A stretch of 64,000 bases of DNA. Source: JAGPUQ01 sp049325095. Lineage in GTDB: Bacteria; Pseudomonadota; Gammaproteobacteria; Pseudomonadales; Porticoccaceae. The notes under the pieces were generated by a model. It was not told the origin of the DNA, made no database searches, and was given only the letters and a program-made list of their open reading frames with translations. Made by a program: the position numbers and the translations under genes. Below are positions 9,340-18,060 of this stretch, in pieces (within the stretch, counting starts at the first letter, position 1; the number at the start of each line of letters is the position of its first letter). The stretch spans positions 10,418 through 74,417 of the forward strand of contig JBMOPO010000039.1 of NCBI GenBank assembly GCA_049325095.1, in the 5' to 3' direction.

Positions 9340-9476
9340 CCGGCCCGGACCCAATGCCCCCTTGCCCTGCGCGGCGGAACGCCCGCCGACCCGGTCTATC
9401 GCCAACTGATTACTGCTCCCGCAGCAGCGGCTCCAGCGCAGCGGCCGGTTTCGTTCCCCAGCCCCAGCCCCGAAGC

Positions 9477-9710
9477 TCAATGCCGCAACAGGGCATCCAG
9501 GTGATCGACCGCCTCCACCCATTCGGCGTCCTCTTCGATGGCGGCGGCAATGAAGCGCCGCTGGACACCGTTCCAGAAGGGCGCGTCCTCGAGCTTGAGG
9601 GCAGGGTCCAGGGGGCGGTGCTGATCGACGAACTCGGCGATCGCCGCATCGCTGTCGGGCAGGCCAAGCTGGGCGAACAGGGCCTTGAGATCGTGTGGGC
9701 TGGTGTCCAT
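9477..9710 (-). CDS. DUF2789 family protein
   Basis: A 77-residue soluble, acidic protein (MDTSPHDLKALFAQLGLPDS at the N-terminus, VEAVDHLDALLRH at the C-terminus). Length and the LFxQLGLP...FW..VQR..I...I.ED..W...VD.LD pattern match the small DUF2789 family of gammaproteobacteria, whose function is unknown. A GAGG ribosome site precedes the ATG. It sits 19 bp downstream of the metallo-hydrolase stop on the same strand, so it is probably the last gene of a fabV-hydrolase-DUF2789 transcript. Confidence 0.75.
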   Translation of the reverse strand: MDTSPHDLKALFAQLGLPDSDAAIAEFVDQHRPLDPALKLEDAPFWNGVQRRFIAAAIEEDAEWVEAVDHLDALLRH

Positions 9711-9729
9711 GGCGGGTCCTCGGGTTGGG

Positions 9730-10584
9730 TCAGGCGGCGGTCAGTTCCCAGCCCTCGCGGTCGAATTCGGCGTCCCGGCGGGTGCGTCGGGCGATGCCGT
9801 CGCGTTCGAGTTTGAGCAGGTGCGCCCACAGGGAAAAGCGCGCGTAGAAATGCAGCTTGGGATCGACGTCGTCGTAGACCACCGGCAGGTAATCGAGGAT
9901 GTTGCCGGCGCCGACCTTGCGCAGCGCCGAGATGACCTTCTGTTCGCGCATCAGCCGGTGGCGGCGCAGGGTGTCGATCACCCGGGCGGGCTCGGGGATG
10001 AGATTGCCGTGCCCGGGCGCGATGCCGGTGGCCGGGTAATGCTCCAGCCGGGTCAGGGAATCGAGGTAGTCCTTCATGTCGCCGCTGGGCGGCAGGATCA
10101 CCACGGTGGAGCCGTCCATGATGTGGTCGCCGGAAAACAGCAGCCGGTCCTCGTGCAGGTAAAAGCAGAAGTGGTTGCCGACGTGCCCGGGAGTGTAGAT
10201 CGCCTCCAGGGTGAACTCCGGGGTCTGCAGGCGCTCCCCGTCGCGCAGATCGCGCTCGACCCGAAAGCCGGTGTCCTGGAATTCGTCGGGCGGCCGGAGC
10301 ATGCAGCCGAGCAGCTCGGCGCCGGTCTCGGCGGCGAGCCGGGCGGCCAGCGGCGAGTGGTCCTTGTGGGTATGGGTGACCACCACCCAGCGGATGCGGC
10401 CGGCGCCGGCCCGCAGGATGGCCTGGTAGTGGCTTTCGTAATCCGGCCCCGGATCCAGCACCGCGACCTGATCCCGGCCGATGAGGAAGGTGTTGGTGCC
10501 CGGGCCGGTCATGGCGCTGCCGTTGGGGGCCGCGATGCGCCGCACCAGGGGGGTGAATTCATCGACGGTGGCGGTGTCGCTCAT
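9730..10584 (-). CDS. MBL-fold metallo-hydrolase (LACTB2-like)
   Basis: A 284-residue metallo-beta-lactamase-fold enzyme. The metal-binding motif HTHKDH is at residues 71-76, with TPGHVGNHFC and LLFSGDHIMDG supplying the later His and Asp ligands and a C-terminal winged-helix-like part ending in WAHLLKLERDG. The arrangement resembles LACTB2/beta-lactamase-like-2 hydrolases, reported as thioesterases or nucleases; the substrate here is unknown. It lies between fabV (upstream, 26-bp gap) and the DUF2789 gene on the same strand, so a role in acyl-thioester metabolism is possible but inferred from context only. Confidence 0.85.
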   Translation of the reverse strand: MSDTATVDEFTPLVRRIAAPNGSAMTGPGTNTFLIGRDQVAVLDPGPDYESHYQAILRAGAGRIRWVVVTHTHKDHSPLAARLAAETGAELLGCMLRPPDEFQDTGFRVERDLRDGERLQTPEFTLEAIYTPGHVGNHFCFYLHEDRLLFSGDHIMDGSTVVILPPSGDMKDYLDSLTRLEHYPATGIAPGHGNLIPEPARVIDTLRRHRLMREQKVISALRKVGAGNILDYLPVVYDDVDPKLHFYARFSLWAHLLKLERDGIARRTRRDAEFDREGWELTAA

Positions 10585-10610
10585 GGGGTTTTCCTCCCGT
10601 CCGGCCGGTG

Positions 10611-11789
10611 TCAGAGCCGGACCATGGGGTCGACGTCGGCCTCGTAGTCGACGCCGGGGATGCCGAAGCCGAACAGGCGCAGGAATTCGTCCTTGTAGCC
10701 GCGCAGATCGGTGAGCTGCTCGACGTTGTCGGTGGTCACCTGCTCCCAGATTTCCTTCACCCGGTTCTGGACCTCGTCGCGCAGCTCCTTGCCGTCCATG
10801 CGCAGGCGGCCGTCCTCGTCCAGTTCGCGTTCGGTGCCGTAGAGCTGGCGGGCGAACAGCCCCTGGATCTGCTCGATGCAGCCCTCGTGGGTGCCCTCCT
10901 CCTTCATGATCCGGTACAGGATGGAGACGTACAGCGGCATGATGGGGATCGCCGCGCTGGCCTGGGTCACCAGCGCCTTGAGCACCGATACCCGGCACTC
11001 GCCGCCGCGGGCCTGCAACCGGGCGTCGATGGCCCGGGCGGCGCGGTCGAGATCGCGCTTGGCCATGCCGATGGCGGCGTGGCCGTACAGCGGCCAGGTC
11101 ATCTCCTTGCCGATGTAGGTGTAGGCGGTGCTCTTGCAGCCGGGGGCGAGCAGTCCTTCGCGGTCGAGCCGTTCCATCCACCACTCCCAATCCTCGCCGC
11201 CCATCACCTTGACGGTGGCCTGGATCTCCTCCTCGGTGGCCGGCTCGACGGTGGTCTCCTCCACCACCAGGGTATCGGTGTTGATGCCGCGCATGGTGAA
11301 CGGCTGGCCGATGGGTTTGAGGGCCGAGGTGTAGGTGATGCCGGTGCGCGGGTCGGTACGCCGCGGCGCGGCGATGGAGTACACCACCAGATCCACCGGG
11401 CCCAGCTCCCGCTGGAGCCGGTCCACCACCTGATCCTTCACCTGGTCGGAGAAGGCATCGCCGTTGATGCCCTCGGCGTAGCGCCCGCGCGCCCGCGCCG
11501 CATGCTGCAGGGCGGCGGTGTTGTACCAGCCGGCGGTGCCGGGGCGCCGGTCGCTGGGCTCCTTCTCGAAGAACACCCCCAGGGTGTCGGCGCCGCAGCC
11601 GAAGGCCGCGACGATGCGCGAGGCCAGCCCGTAGCCGGTCGAGGAGCCGATGATCAGGGCCCGGCGCGGGCCGCCGGGGATGGGGCCGCGGGACATCACA
11701 TAGTCGATCTGCTGCTGCACGTTGGCCGCGCAACCCACCGGGTGGGCGTTGGTACAGATGAATCCCCGGACCTTGGGTTGAATGACCAT
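10611..11789 (-). CDS. fabV: Trans-2-enoyl-ACP/CoA reductase FabV
   Basis: Reduces trans-2-enoyl-ACP or enoyl-CoA with NADH, the last step of the fatty-acid elongation cycle; FabV is a triclosan-insensitive alternative to FabI. The 392-residue protein shows the NAD-binding GSSTGYGLA at 48-56 and the diagnostic Tyr-x8-Lys pair at Y235/K244, the same residue numbers as described for FabV. FabV is larger than normal short-chain reductases, and the length fits. The ATG at 11789 has GGGGAG upstream. It is divergent from miaE. Confidence 0.95.
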   Translation of the reverse strand: MVIQPKVRGFICTNAHPVGCAANVQQQIDYVMSRGPIPGGPRRALIIGSSTGYGLASRIVAAFGCGADTLGVFFEKEPSDRRPGTAGWYNTAALQHAARARGRYAEGINGDAFSDQVKDQVVDRLQRELGPVDLVVYSIAAPRRTDPRTGITYTSALKPIGQPFTMRGINTDTLVVEETTVEPATEEEIQATVKVMGGEDWEWWMERLDREGLLAPGCKSTAYTYIGKEMTWPLYGHAAIGMAKRDLDRAARAIDARLQARGGECRVSVLKALVTQASAAIPIMPLYVSILYRIMKEEGTHEGCIEQIQGLFARQLYGTERELDEDGRLRMDGKELRDEVQNRVKEIWEQVTTDNVEQLTDLRGYKDEFLRLFGFGIPGVDYEADVDPMVRL

Positions 11790-11912
11790 GCAGAACTCCC
11801 CTGGCAACCGACGGCCCGGGGCCGCCATAAATTCTCGATGAACCGGACCAGACGCGGCCGGAGTCGTTAGAATGCCGCGCCATGATACGCCCAAGCCCTT
11901 CCCGAGCGCACG

Positions 11913-12485
11913 ATGCCGACCCTCCGCCACGCGACTCCCGCCGCCTGGACCCAGACCGTCCTCGCCGATTTCGACCGCTTTCTCAACGATCACGCCGCCG
12001 CCGAGAAGAAGGCCTCCGGGATGGCGCTGTCCATGGCGCTGCACTACCACGACCGCCCCGCCATCGTCGCCCCCATGGTCGACCTGGCGGTGGAGGAACT
12101 CGACCATTTCCGGGCCCTGGTGCGGTTGCTCCACGAGCGCGGCCTGAACCTGGCCCGGGACCGAAAGGATGACTATGTGAACGCGCTGCGCCAGGCGGTG
12201 CGCACCGGACGCGAGCACTACCTGCTCGACCGCCTGCTGCTCGGCGCGGTGGTGGAAGCGCGCGGCCGCGAGCGCTTCGGGCTGATCGCCGCCGCGCTAC
12301 CCGCCGGTGCGCTGCAGGATTTCTACCGGGCCATCGCGGCCTCCGAGGCGCGCCACGAACAGCTGTTCGAACGCCTGGCGCGGGACTGTTTCCCGGCCGC
12401 CCAGGTCGATCTGCGGCTCACCGAATGGCTGGACATCGAAGCGCGGGTGATTGCGGCCCAGCCCCTGCGGCCGGTGCTGCACTGA
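11913..12485 (+). CDS. miaE: tRNA 2-methylthio-N6-isopentenyladenosine hydroxylase MiaE
   Basis: A nonheme diiron monooxygenase that hydroxylates the isopentenyl group of ms2i6A at position 37 of tRNAs reading U-starting codons. The 190-residue helical protein has ferritin-like diiron ligands in EEKK-like N-terminal, VEELDHFRALV (about 60-70), EARGRERF and SEARHEQLF segments. The length fits the short MiaE form. Its TGA overlaps the ATG of the next gene (TGATG), so the two are translationally coupled. Confidence 0.88.
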   Translation: MPTLRHATPAAWTQTVLADFDRFLNDHAAAEKKASGMALSMALHYHDRPAIVAPMVDLAVEELDHFRALVRLLHERGLNLARDRKDDYVNALRQAVRTGREHYLLDRLLLGAVVEARGRERFGLIAAALPAGALQDFYRAIAASEARHEQLFERLARDCFPAAQVDLRLTEWLDIEARVIAAQPLRPVLH

Positions 12486-13678
12486 TGCCCGCCGCCGAAC
12501 CCCTGGCGCGCTACCTGCGGCGCTTCGCCGAGCCCGAGGCCGCACTGGCCGCGCAGGTCCCCGACGCCTTCGAGGCGGCGCTGGTGATCCCCGCCTTTGC
12601 GGAGCCGCCGGAATTCGTCGAAAGGCTGTTCGCGGAGCTGTGCGCAGCGCCCGCCTTCCTGCTGATCCTGGTGGTCAACCAGCCCGATGACCGGCCCGCG
12701 GACGCGGCCACCGCGGCGCTCTGGGCAAGCCTCGGCGGCGGCGACGCCCCCTGGCACTATGCGCGCCGCGGCCGGCAGGGTCTGCTGGCCGTGGATCGCT
12801 TCCGGTCGGGCCATCGCATCCCCAAGCGGCAAGGGGTGGGGCTGGCGCGCAAGATCGGCGCCGACATCGCCATCGCGCTGCGCCACGCCGGGCAACTGGC
12901 GCGGCCCTGGATCTGGAACAGCGACGCCGACGCCCGGCTGCCGGCCGGCTATTTCGACGCCCTTGCCGCGACGCCTGCGCAGCGCGCCGGCCTGCTGCCC
13001 GAGGCCGCGCCCAGCGCCTGTCTGTACCCCTTCCGCCACCGCATCGGGCCCGACGCGCTGGGGACCGCCACCGCCTTCTACGAGGCCAGCATCCGCCACT
13101 ACGCCGCCGGGCTGCACTGGGCGGGATCGCCCTACGCCTTCGCCACCCTGGGCAGCACCATCGCGGTGGACGCCGAAGCCTACGCCGGGGTGCGGGGCTT
13201 TCCGCGCCGCAACGGCGGCGAGGATTTCTACCTGCTCGACAAGCTGGCCAAACTCGGCGCGATCCACGAACTGCCCGGGCCGGAAATCGAGCTCGCGGCG
13301 CGGGAATCCCAGCGGGTGCCGTTCGGCACCGGGCCCGCGGTGGCGCGCATCCTGGCCGCCGGAGAGATTCACGGGCAGGCGCTGTTTCGCCATCCGCAGG
13401 CGTTCGCCGAACTGCGCCGCTGGCTGGCACTGTTCCCGGAGCTGCGCGAACGCGATCCCGGCGCGGCCGACCTCGCCCCCGAGACCCGGGAGGCGCTCGC
13501 GGCCCAGGGCGTGGACCAGGCGCTGGCCCACGCCCGCGATCACGCCGCCGAGGCCGCGGGCTTCGCCCGCCACTTGCACACCTGGTTCGACGGCCTGCGC
13601 ACCCTGCGGCTGCTCAACGCCCTGCGCGCCCGCTGGCCGGACGTGGACGCCGAGACCGCAGCCCGGGGACCCTTCTGA
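12485..13678 (+). CDS. Glycosyltransferase family 2-like protein
   Basis: A 397-residue cytoplasmic protein beginning with a beta-strand VIPAFAEPPEF and continuing LLILVVNQPDD, the start of a GT-A nucleotide-sugar fold. NSDAD at 145-149 would be the DXD-type metal-binding motif, and NGGEDFYLLDKLAKLG later resembles the family-2 acceptor/ED region. The donor and acceptor are unknown. The gene starts on the A of the miaE stop (TGATG), so it is made from the same message, an unexpected pairing for a tRNA hydroxylase. Confidence 0.6.
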   Translation: MPAAEPLARYLRRFAEPEAALAAQVPDAFEAALVIPAFAEPPEFVERLFAELCAAPAFLLILVVNQPDDRPADAATAALWASLGGGDAPWHYARRGRQGLLAVDRFRSGHRIPKRQGVGLARKIGADIAIALRHAGQLARPWIWNSDADARLPAGYFDALAATPAQRAGLLPEAAPSACLYPFRHRIGPDALGTATAFYEASIRHYAAGLHWAGSPYAFATLGSTIAVDAEAYAGVRGFPRRNGGEDFYLLDKLAKLGAIHELPGPEIELAARESQRVPFGTGPAVARILAAGEIHGQALFRHPQAFAELRRWLALFPELRERDPGAADLAPETREALAAQGVDQALAHARDHAAEAAGFARHLHTWFDGLRTLRLLNALRARWPDVDAETAARGPF

Positions 13679-13834
13679 CAGATCAGCGACAAGCCCCCAG
13701 GGACTTTCACCTCGCTGCATTGCGATACATGCCGCGGTGCACTCCGTGAATCCAGCAATCGGGCGCTTGATTCACGCCGGCTTTTTCATCAGCCAGCGGG
13801 CCGCGGGGCACTTGCGGCGCGGGTGCCGCGCCGG

Positions 13835-14710
13835 TCAAGGCAGCGGCTTGCGCAGCAGGAAGCGGATCGCGTCGCCCTTGCCGGTGACGCGCGCGGCCAG
13901 CGACAGGGGTCCCTTGCACAGCCGCAGATACCAGGGCGGGCGCCAGGTGGTGCCCGGCTGGTTGGGTTCGACGCGCGCGCCCGTGGTCCAGATGCGCTCG
14001 ACTTCGAACCCCGCCCGCCGCGCCAGCTCGCGGACATTGCGCGGCGTGTACAGATGGACGTGGTCGATCGGATCCAGGTAGCGCCAACCGGCGCCCAGGA
14101 TGCGGCGGGTATAGCTGTCCCAGTTGACGGTATCGGCGTAGAACACGCCGCCCGGGCGCAGGATGCGCCGCGCCTCGACCAGGTTGGCGAACGGGTGCTC
14201 CAGATGTTCCAGCACCGAGTTGGTGTACACCACGTCGAAGTGATCGTCCGCATAGGCTGCCTCGGCCAGGGTGCCGCAGAACACCTCCAGCCCCAGGGTA
14301 TCCCGGGCGTAGGCGGTGGCGGCCGCGGAGATGTCCACACCCTGAGCGCGCCAGCCCGCGGCGCGGGCGGCGGCGATCACGATGCCGGCATTGCAGCCGA
14401 GTTCGAGAAAATTGCCGGTCTTGCGGTAGCGCTCGAAACGGCGCAGGCGGCGGCGGTTGCGGGGCATCTGCCGCTCCACCTTGGCGGCATAGGACCCCAG
14501 GTTTTCCGCGTAATTGTGCTCGTTGATGGCCGCCAGATTGCGGGCGATCGGCCGGGCATAGATCAGGCCGCAGCACTGGCATTGGTGATAGGCGCTGCCG
14601 TGGAGGTGCAGCAGGGCGCGGCTGGCGCCGCTGCCGCACAGATCGCAGTGGCGATCGACGAATTCCGCGACCACCTGGTTCCAGTTGGCGCGGGTGTCGG
14701 CAACGCTCAT
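13835..14710 (-). CDS. SAM-dependent methyltransferase with N-terminal zinc ribbon
   Basis: A 291-residue protein. The N-terminus has a zinc-ribbon-like CDLCGS (C22, C25) and CQCCG (C44, C47) pair, followed by a class I methyltransferase domain (Methyltransf_23 type): motif I LELGCNAG at about 102-109, acidic loop GVDISAAA, then VVYTNSVLEHLEHP and LRPGGVFY. Such CxxC-headed methyltransferases often act on nucleotide sugars, hopanoid-type lipids or secondary metabolites; the substrate is unknown. It is convergent with the miaE pair and followed upstream by a long repeat-rich gap. Confidence 0.8.
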   Translation of the reverse strand: MSVADTRANWNQVVAEFVDRHCDLCGSGASRALLHLHGSAYHQCQCCGLIYARPIARNLAAINEHNYAENLGSYAAKVERQMPRNRRRLRRFERYRKTGNFLELGCNAGIVIAAARAAGWRAQGVDISAAATAYARDTLGLEVFCGTLAEAAYADDHFDVVYTNSVLEHLEHPFANLVEARRILRPGGVFYADTVNWDSYTRRILGAGWRYLDPIDHVHLYTPRNVRELARRAGFEVERIWTTGARVEPNQPGTTWRPPWYLRLCKGPLSLAARVTGKGDAIRFLLRKPLP

Positions 14711-15375
14711 CGAAGCTCTCCGGGTCGGGGCCGGCCGCGGCTGCGGCCGGTCGGATATTGGAGCCGATCCCGGTATCCGGCGCCATGTCTCCGGCGCAAG
14801 TTTCCAGTGCAGCGGGTTTGGCCGACCGTGGGCGGATCAGCCGCGCAGCGGCGTTTTCCTCCAAGGGCGCCCCCCGGGAAACCTCTTTCAACCGGCGGTT
14901 CGCGCCGCCCTCCGCCGTCACGCCGCCCTCCGCTGTCACCCCGGCGAAAACACTTCACCCCACCGCCCTTCAGCGTCACCCCGGCGAAAGCCAGAGCCTG
15001 CCCCGGCGAAAGCCAGAGCCTGCCCCGGCGAAAGCCGGGGTCCAGTCTTTCACCACGCTGGATTCCGGCTTGCGCCGGAATGACGATCGCTGAGGCTTTC
15101 TCCCGAATGACCAGCGCTGAGACCTGCGCCGGAATGACGGTAGGTTTTGGTCGTGGTTTCACGGCTCGCCGCGGAAGGCGCCGCCCGGCTCCCCGCTTTC
15201 GAATCTTCCGGCGGGGGCGCTACGCTTCCCCGCGCTGCGACCAGGATCCGCGCTTGGGCAGGTCGGATAAGCCGCAGCGCGGCGTATCCGACAAAACCCG
15301 CGACTCCGGCGCCCGCCCCAACCCCCAACGCCGGCGGCATGGTGGCGGGTGCTCCGGGCTTGCCCACCCGCAGCG
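14711..15375. repeat. Repeat-rich intergenic region
   Basis: A 665-bp stretch without a credible gene. At 14979-15040 a 22-nt unit starting CCCCGGCGAAAGCC occurs twice exactly (14979-15000, 15001-15022) and a third time partially. A tandem ~19-nt CGCCGCCCTCCGC unit lies just before, near 14905-14942. Palindromic GATTCCGGC..GCCGGAATGACG-type sequences occur at about 15060-15085 and again near 15130-15140. Pieces like this are common in proteobacterial genomes as dispersed intergenic repeats (the 'GTCATTCCGGCGAAAGCCGG' kind). The surrounding reading frames are low-complexity and unsupported. Confidence 0.75.
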
Positions 15376-16335
15376 TCAGGCGACCCGGTTGATGGGCCGC
15401 CCCGCCCGCCAGGCGCGCACATTGGCGGCAATGGCATCGACCAGCCGCTGGCGGCTCTCGCGGCTCACCCAGGCGCAGTGCGGCGTGACGATGAGATTGG
15501 GAATGGCCGGGTCGAGCAGTGGGTGATCCGGCGGCGGCGGCTCGGCGTCCAGCACGTCCAGAGCGGCGCCGCCCAGGTGCCCGGCGCACAGGGCAGCGCG
15601 CAGCGCCCGGGCATCGACCAGGCCGCCGCGGGCGGTGTTGAGCAGGAATGCGCCGGGTTTCAGCGCCGCCAGGAAGCCGGCATCGACCAGCCCGGCGGTC
15701 TGCGGGGCGAGCGGACAGTGCAGGGACACCACGTCGCTCTCCGCGAGCAGTGCGGCGAGCGGCACCCGACCCGGTTCCGGAACGGCATCCGGGCGCAGGC
15801 TGGCGGCGACCAGCACCCGCATGCCGAAGGCCGCGCCCAGGCGCGCCACCTCGCGGCCCAGGGCGCCGAAGCCGATGATGCCCAGCGTCTTGCCGGCGAG
15901 CTCCGTCACCGGCCGGTGCATCAGGCAGAAGTTGTCGGCCCGCGACCAGGCGCCGGCGCGCACGTCGGCCGCGTACTGGTGCCAGCGGGTGGCCAGCGCC
16001 AGCAGCAGGGCGAATACATGCTGGCCGACCGCGGCGGTCCCGTAGTCGCGCACATTGCACACCGGGATGGCGCGCTCGCGCGCGGCCTGCAAGTCGATGT
16101 TGTCCACCCCGGTGGCAGCCACACAGATCAGTTGCAGATCGGTCGCGGCGGCGATGGCGGCGCGGTCCAGGGGGACCTTGTTGGTGACCACCACGGCGCT
16201 GCCGGCCAGGCGGCCGGCGCACTCGGCGGCGGTGGTCGCCGGATACCAGTCCCAGTGCGCCAGGGTCGCCGCCAACCCGGAGAAATCCAGATCTCCGGGA
16301 TGCAGGCTGTCGCGATCGAGCATCACCCCGCGCAT
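15376..16335 (-). CDS. D-2-hydroxyacid dehydrogenase
   Basis: An NAD(P)-dependent dehydrogenase interconverting 2-hydroxyacids and 2-oxoacids (glycerate/hydroxypyruvate, glycolate/glyoxylate or lactate/pyruvate type). The 319 residues show the formate/glycerate dehydrogenase fold: CVAATGVDNID, the nucleotide-binding TLGIIGFGALGREVA, HCPLAPQT, LLNTARGGLVD, and the catalytic-His region TPHCAWVSRES. It is the last gene of a tightly packed minus-strand set, 16 bp after enoyl-CoA hydratase. In that position it may deal with a 2-oxoacid freed by the CoA lyase two genes upstream; that link is inferred. Confidence 0.88.
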   Translation of the reverse strand: MRGVMLDRDSLHPGDLDFSGLAATLAHWDWYPATTAAECAGRLAGSAVVVTNKVPLDRAAIAAATDLQLICVAATGVDNIDLQAARERAIPVCNVRDYGTAAVGQHVFALLLALATRWHQYAADVRAGAWSRADNFCLMHRPVTELAGKTLGIIGFGALGREVARLGAAFGMRVLVAASLRPDAVPEPGRVPLAALLAESDVVSLHCPLAPQTAGLVDAGFLAALKPGAFLLNTARGGLVDARALRAALCAGHLGGAALDVLDAEPPPPDHPLLDPAIPNLIVTPHCAWVSRESRQRLVDAIAANVRAWRAGRPINRVA

Positions 16336-16351
16336 GGCGGCGCGTGCCGGA

Positions 16352-17149
16352 TCAGGCGCCCCTGAACACCGGCCGGCGCTTCTCCAGCGCGGCGTCGATG
16401 GCCTCCAGGTGATCGGCGGTGTTCTGCAGGGTCGCCTGCATGCCGGCGGCCATCTCCAGGGCCGCCGACAGCGGCATCTGCTGGGACTCCATCAGCAGCT
16501 TCTTGGCGTAGCGGATGCCGATCGGCGGATGGGCGACGATGCGGTCGGCCATCGCCTTGGCGGCGAACAGCAGGGCGTCGGGCTCGACCACCTCCGAGAC
16601 CATGCCCCAGCGCTCGGCCTTGTGGGCGTCGATCAGGTCGCAGGTGTAGCTCATCTCGCAGGCCCGCGACAGGCCGATCACCCGCGGCAGGAACCAGGCG
16701 CCGCCGTCGCCCGGGATCAGGCCGACGCGCATGAAACTCTCGGCGAACACCGCCTTGGTGGAGGCGATGCGGATGTCGCACATCATGGTGAGGTCGCAGC
16801 CGGCGCCGATCGCGTGGCCGTTCACCGCGCAGATCACCGGCACGGTGAGCCGGGCCATGGTGCGCGGAATGCGCTGGATGCACTCCAGATACCAGTTGCG
16901 GATGCCGTGCACGCTGAGCTTCCTGTCCTGGGTCATGGCGCGGATCTCCTTGAGGTTGCCCCCGGAGGAGAAGCTCGGCCCGGCGCCGGTGAGGATGATG
17001 CAGCTCACTTCCGGGTTGGCTTCGGCCCGCTCGAGCTGGGCGATGAGGGCGGGTACGACCTCGTCGGAGAGCGCGTTGCGGGTCTCCGGCCGGTTGAGGG
17101 TGATGGTGGCGATGCGGCCATCGAGCGCGAACAGCACGGGGTCGGTCAT
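16352..17149 (-). CDS. Enoyl-CoA hydratase/isomerase family protein
   Basis: A 265-residue crotonase-fold protein acting on acyl-CoA thioesters. It begins DGRIATITLNRPETRNALS, has the oxyanion-hole segment FSSGGNLKEIRAM and the second one ICAVNGHAIGAGCDL, and the SFMRVGLIPGDGGAWFLPR block. The Glu of VFAESFM and the region around GLIPGDGG fit a hydratase-like active site, though a position usually Glu reads Asp-Gly-Gly, so isomerase or another activity cannot be excluded. It lies 29 bp after the CoA lyase gene in a catabolic operon. Confidence 0.87.
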   Translation of the reverse strand: MTDPVLFALDGRIATITLNRPETRNALSDEVVPALIAQLERAEANPEVSCIILTGAGPSFSSGGNLKEIRAMTQDRKLSVHGIRNWYLECIQRIPRTMARLTVPVICAVNGHAIGAGCDLTMMCDIRIASTKAVFAESFMRVGLIPGDGGAWFLPRVIGLSRACEMSYTCDLIDAHKAERWGMVSEVVEPDALLFAAKAMADRIVAHPPIGIRYAKKLLMESQQMPLSAALEMAAGMQATLQNTADHLEAIDAALEKRRPVFRGA

Positions 17150-17178
17150 GGCAGATCCTCGTCAGGACAAAGGGAACA

Positions 17179-18060
17179 TCAGCCGCGCGCGGCGGCTCTT
17201 CTCAGTACTTCCCGGGCCCGCGCCACCACGGGCGCGTCGATCATCTTGCCCTGGTAGGCCACCGCGCCGCGGCCCGCGGCGAGCCCCTGCTCATAGGCGG
17301 CGAGCAGATCCTGGGCGTGGGCCACTTCCTCGGCGCCCGGCAGGAAGGCCTCGTTCATGATGGCGATCTGGCTGGGGTGAATCCCCAGGGCGCCGGTGAA
17401 GCCGAGTTGCCGGGCCTGGAGAATCCGCGCCCGAAAGGCGTCCAGGTCCGAATAATCGGCGATCGAGCCGACGAAGCCCAGGGGCAATATGCCGGCGCGG
17501 CGGGCGGCGAACACCAGTTGCTGATTGGGCCAGAGCAGGGTCTCGGCGGTCGGCTGCATGCCCACCTCGGCGCTGAAATCCTCGGCACCGAGAAACAGCC
17601 CGATCAGGCGCTCGCTGGCGCGGGCTATGGCATCCACCTGCGCCAGGCCATCGACGCCCTCGATGAAGGCGAGCAGTCTGGTATGGCCGGGCAGCAGGCC
17701 CCGGTCGATTTCAATCTCGTCGATGATCTCGGCGATAAAGGCGATGTGGTCCGCGCTCGCCACCTTGGGCACCGCGATGGTATGCACCGCCGCGCAGACG
17801 CTGTCCTCCAGGTCGCGCACCGCGAGCCGCCAGGGCCGGTTGATGCGCACCAGCACGTCCAGGCCGTGGCCGGCCACGCTGGCCGCCGCCACGGCCACCC
17901 CGGCGCGGGCGCCGGCCTTCTCGGCCAGCGGCACGCTGTCTTCGAGATCCAGGATGATGGCGTCGGCGCCCCGGGTATGGGCCTTGGCGACGAATTTCTC
18001 GACGTGCGCCGGCACGAACAGCACCGAGCGCCAGGCCGGCAGCTCCCGCGCCGCGCTCAT
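17179..18060 (-). CDS. HpcH/HpaI-family CoA ester lyase (CitE-like)
   Basis: A 293-residue Mg-dependent lyase that cleaves beta-hydroxyacyl-CoA compounds such as malyl-, methylmalyl- or citramalyl-CoA. Visible family residues: ADAIILDLEDSV (31-43), Arg72 in VRINRP, Glu134 in FIEGVDGL and Asp161 in LGAEDFSAE (metal ligands), then GFTGALGIHPSQI. The ATG lies inside the end of the upstream hydratase gene (4-bp overlap). Paired with a FAS1-like hydratase, this resembles known hydratase/lyase pairs that turn mesaconyl- or itaconyl-CoA into citramalyl-CoA and then acetyl-CoA plus pyruvate; the actual substrate is not shown. Confidence 0.85.
   Translation of the reverse strand: MSAARELPAWRSVLFVPAHVEKFVAKAHTRGADAIILDLEDSVPLAEKAGARAGVAVAAASVAGHGLDVLVRINRPWRLAVRDLEDSVCAAVHTIAVPKVASADHIAFIAEIIDEIEIDRGLLPGHTRLLAFIEGVDGLAQVDAIARASERLIGLFLGAEDFSAEVGMQPTAETLLWPNQQLVFAARRAGILPLGFVGSIADYSDLDAFRARILQARQLGFTGALGIHPSQIAIMNEAFLPGAEEVAHAQDLLAAYEQGLAAGRGAVAYQGKMIDAPVVARAREVLRRAAARG

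Noticed and set aside
9304..9522. Small minus-strand frame between aceA and the DUF2789 gene
   Set aside because: Overlaps the DUF2789 coding end and a hairpin; Gly/Arg-rich low complexity, no ribosome site.
14765..14825. Another copy of the multi-hairpin repeat
   Set aside because: CGCAAGT and GTGCA occur in order but overall similarity is near what chance gives in this composition.
14979..15040. Possible CRISPR-like array
   Set aside because: The 22-nt units are directly adjacent with no spacers, only two are exact, and no cas genes are nearby.
13823..15526. Long plus-strand frame spanning the methyltransferase and repeat region
   Set aside because: Its first half is antisense to the methyltransferase and the rest reads the repeat region in Pro/Arg-rich low-complexity codons.
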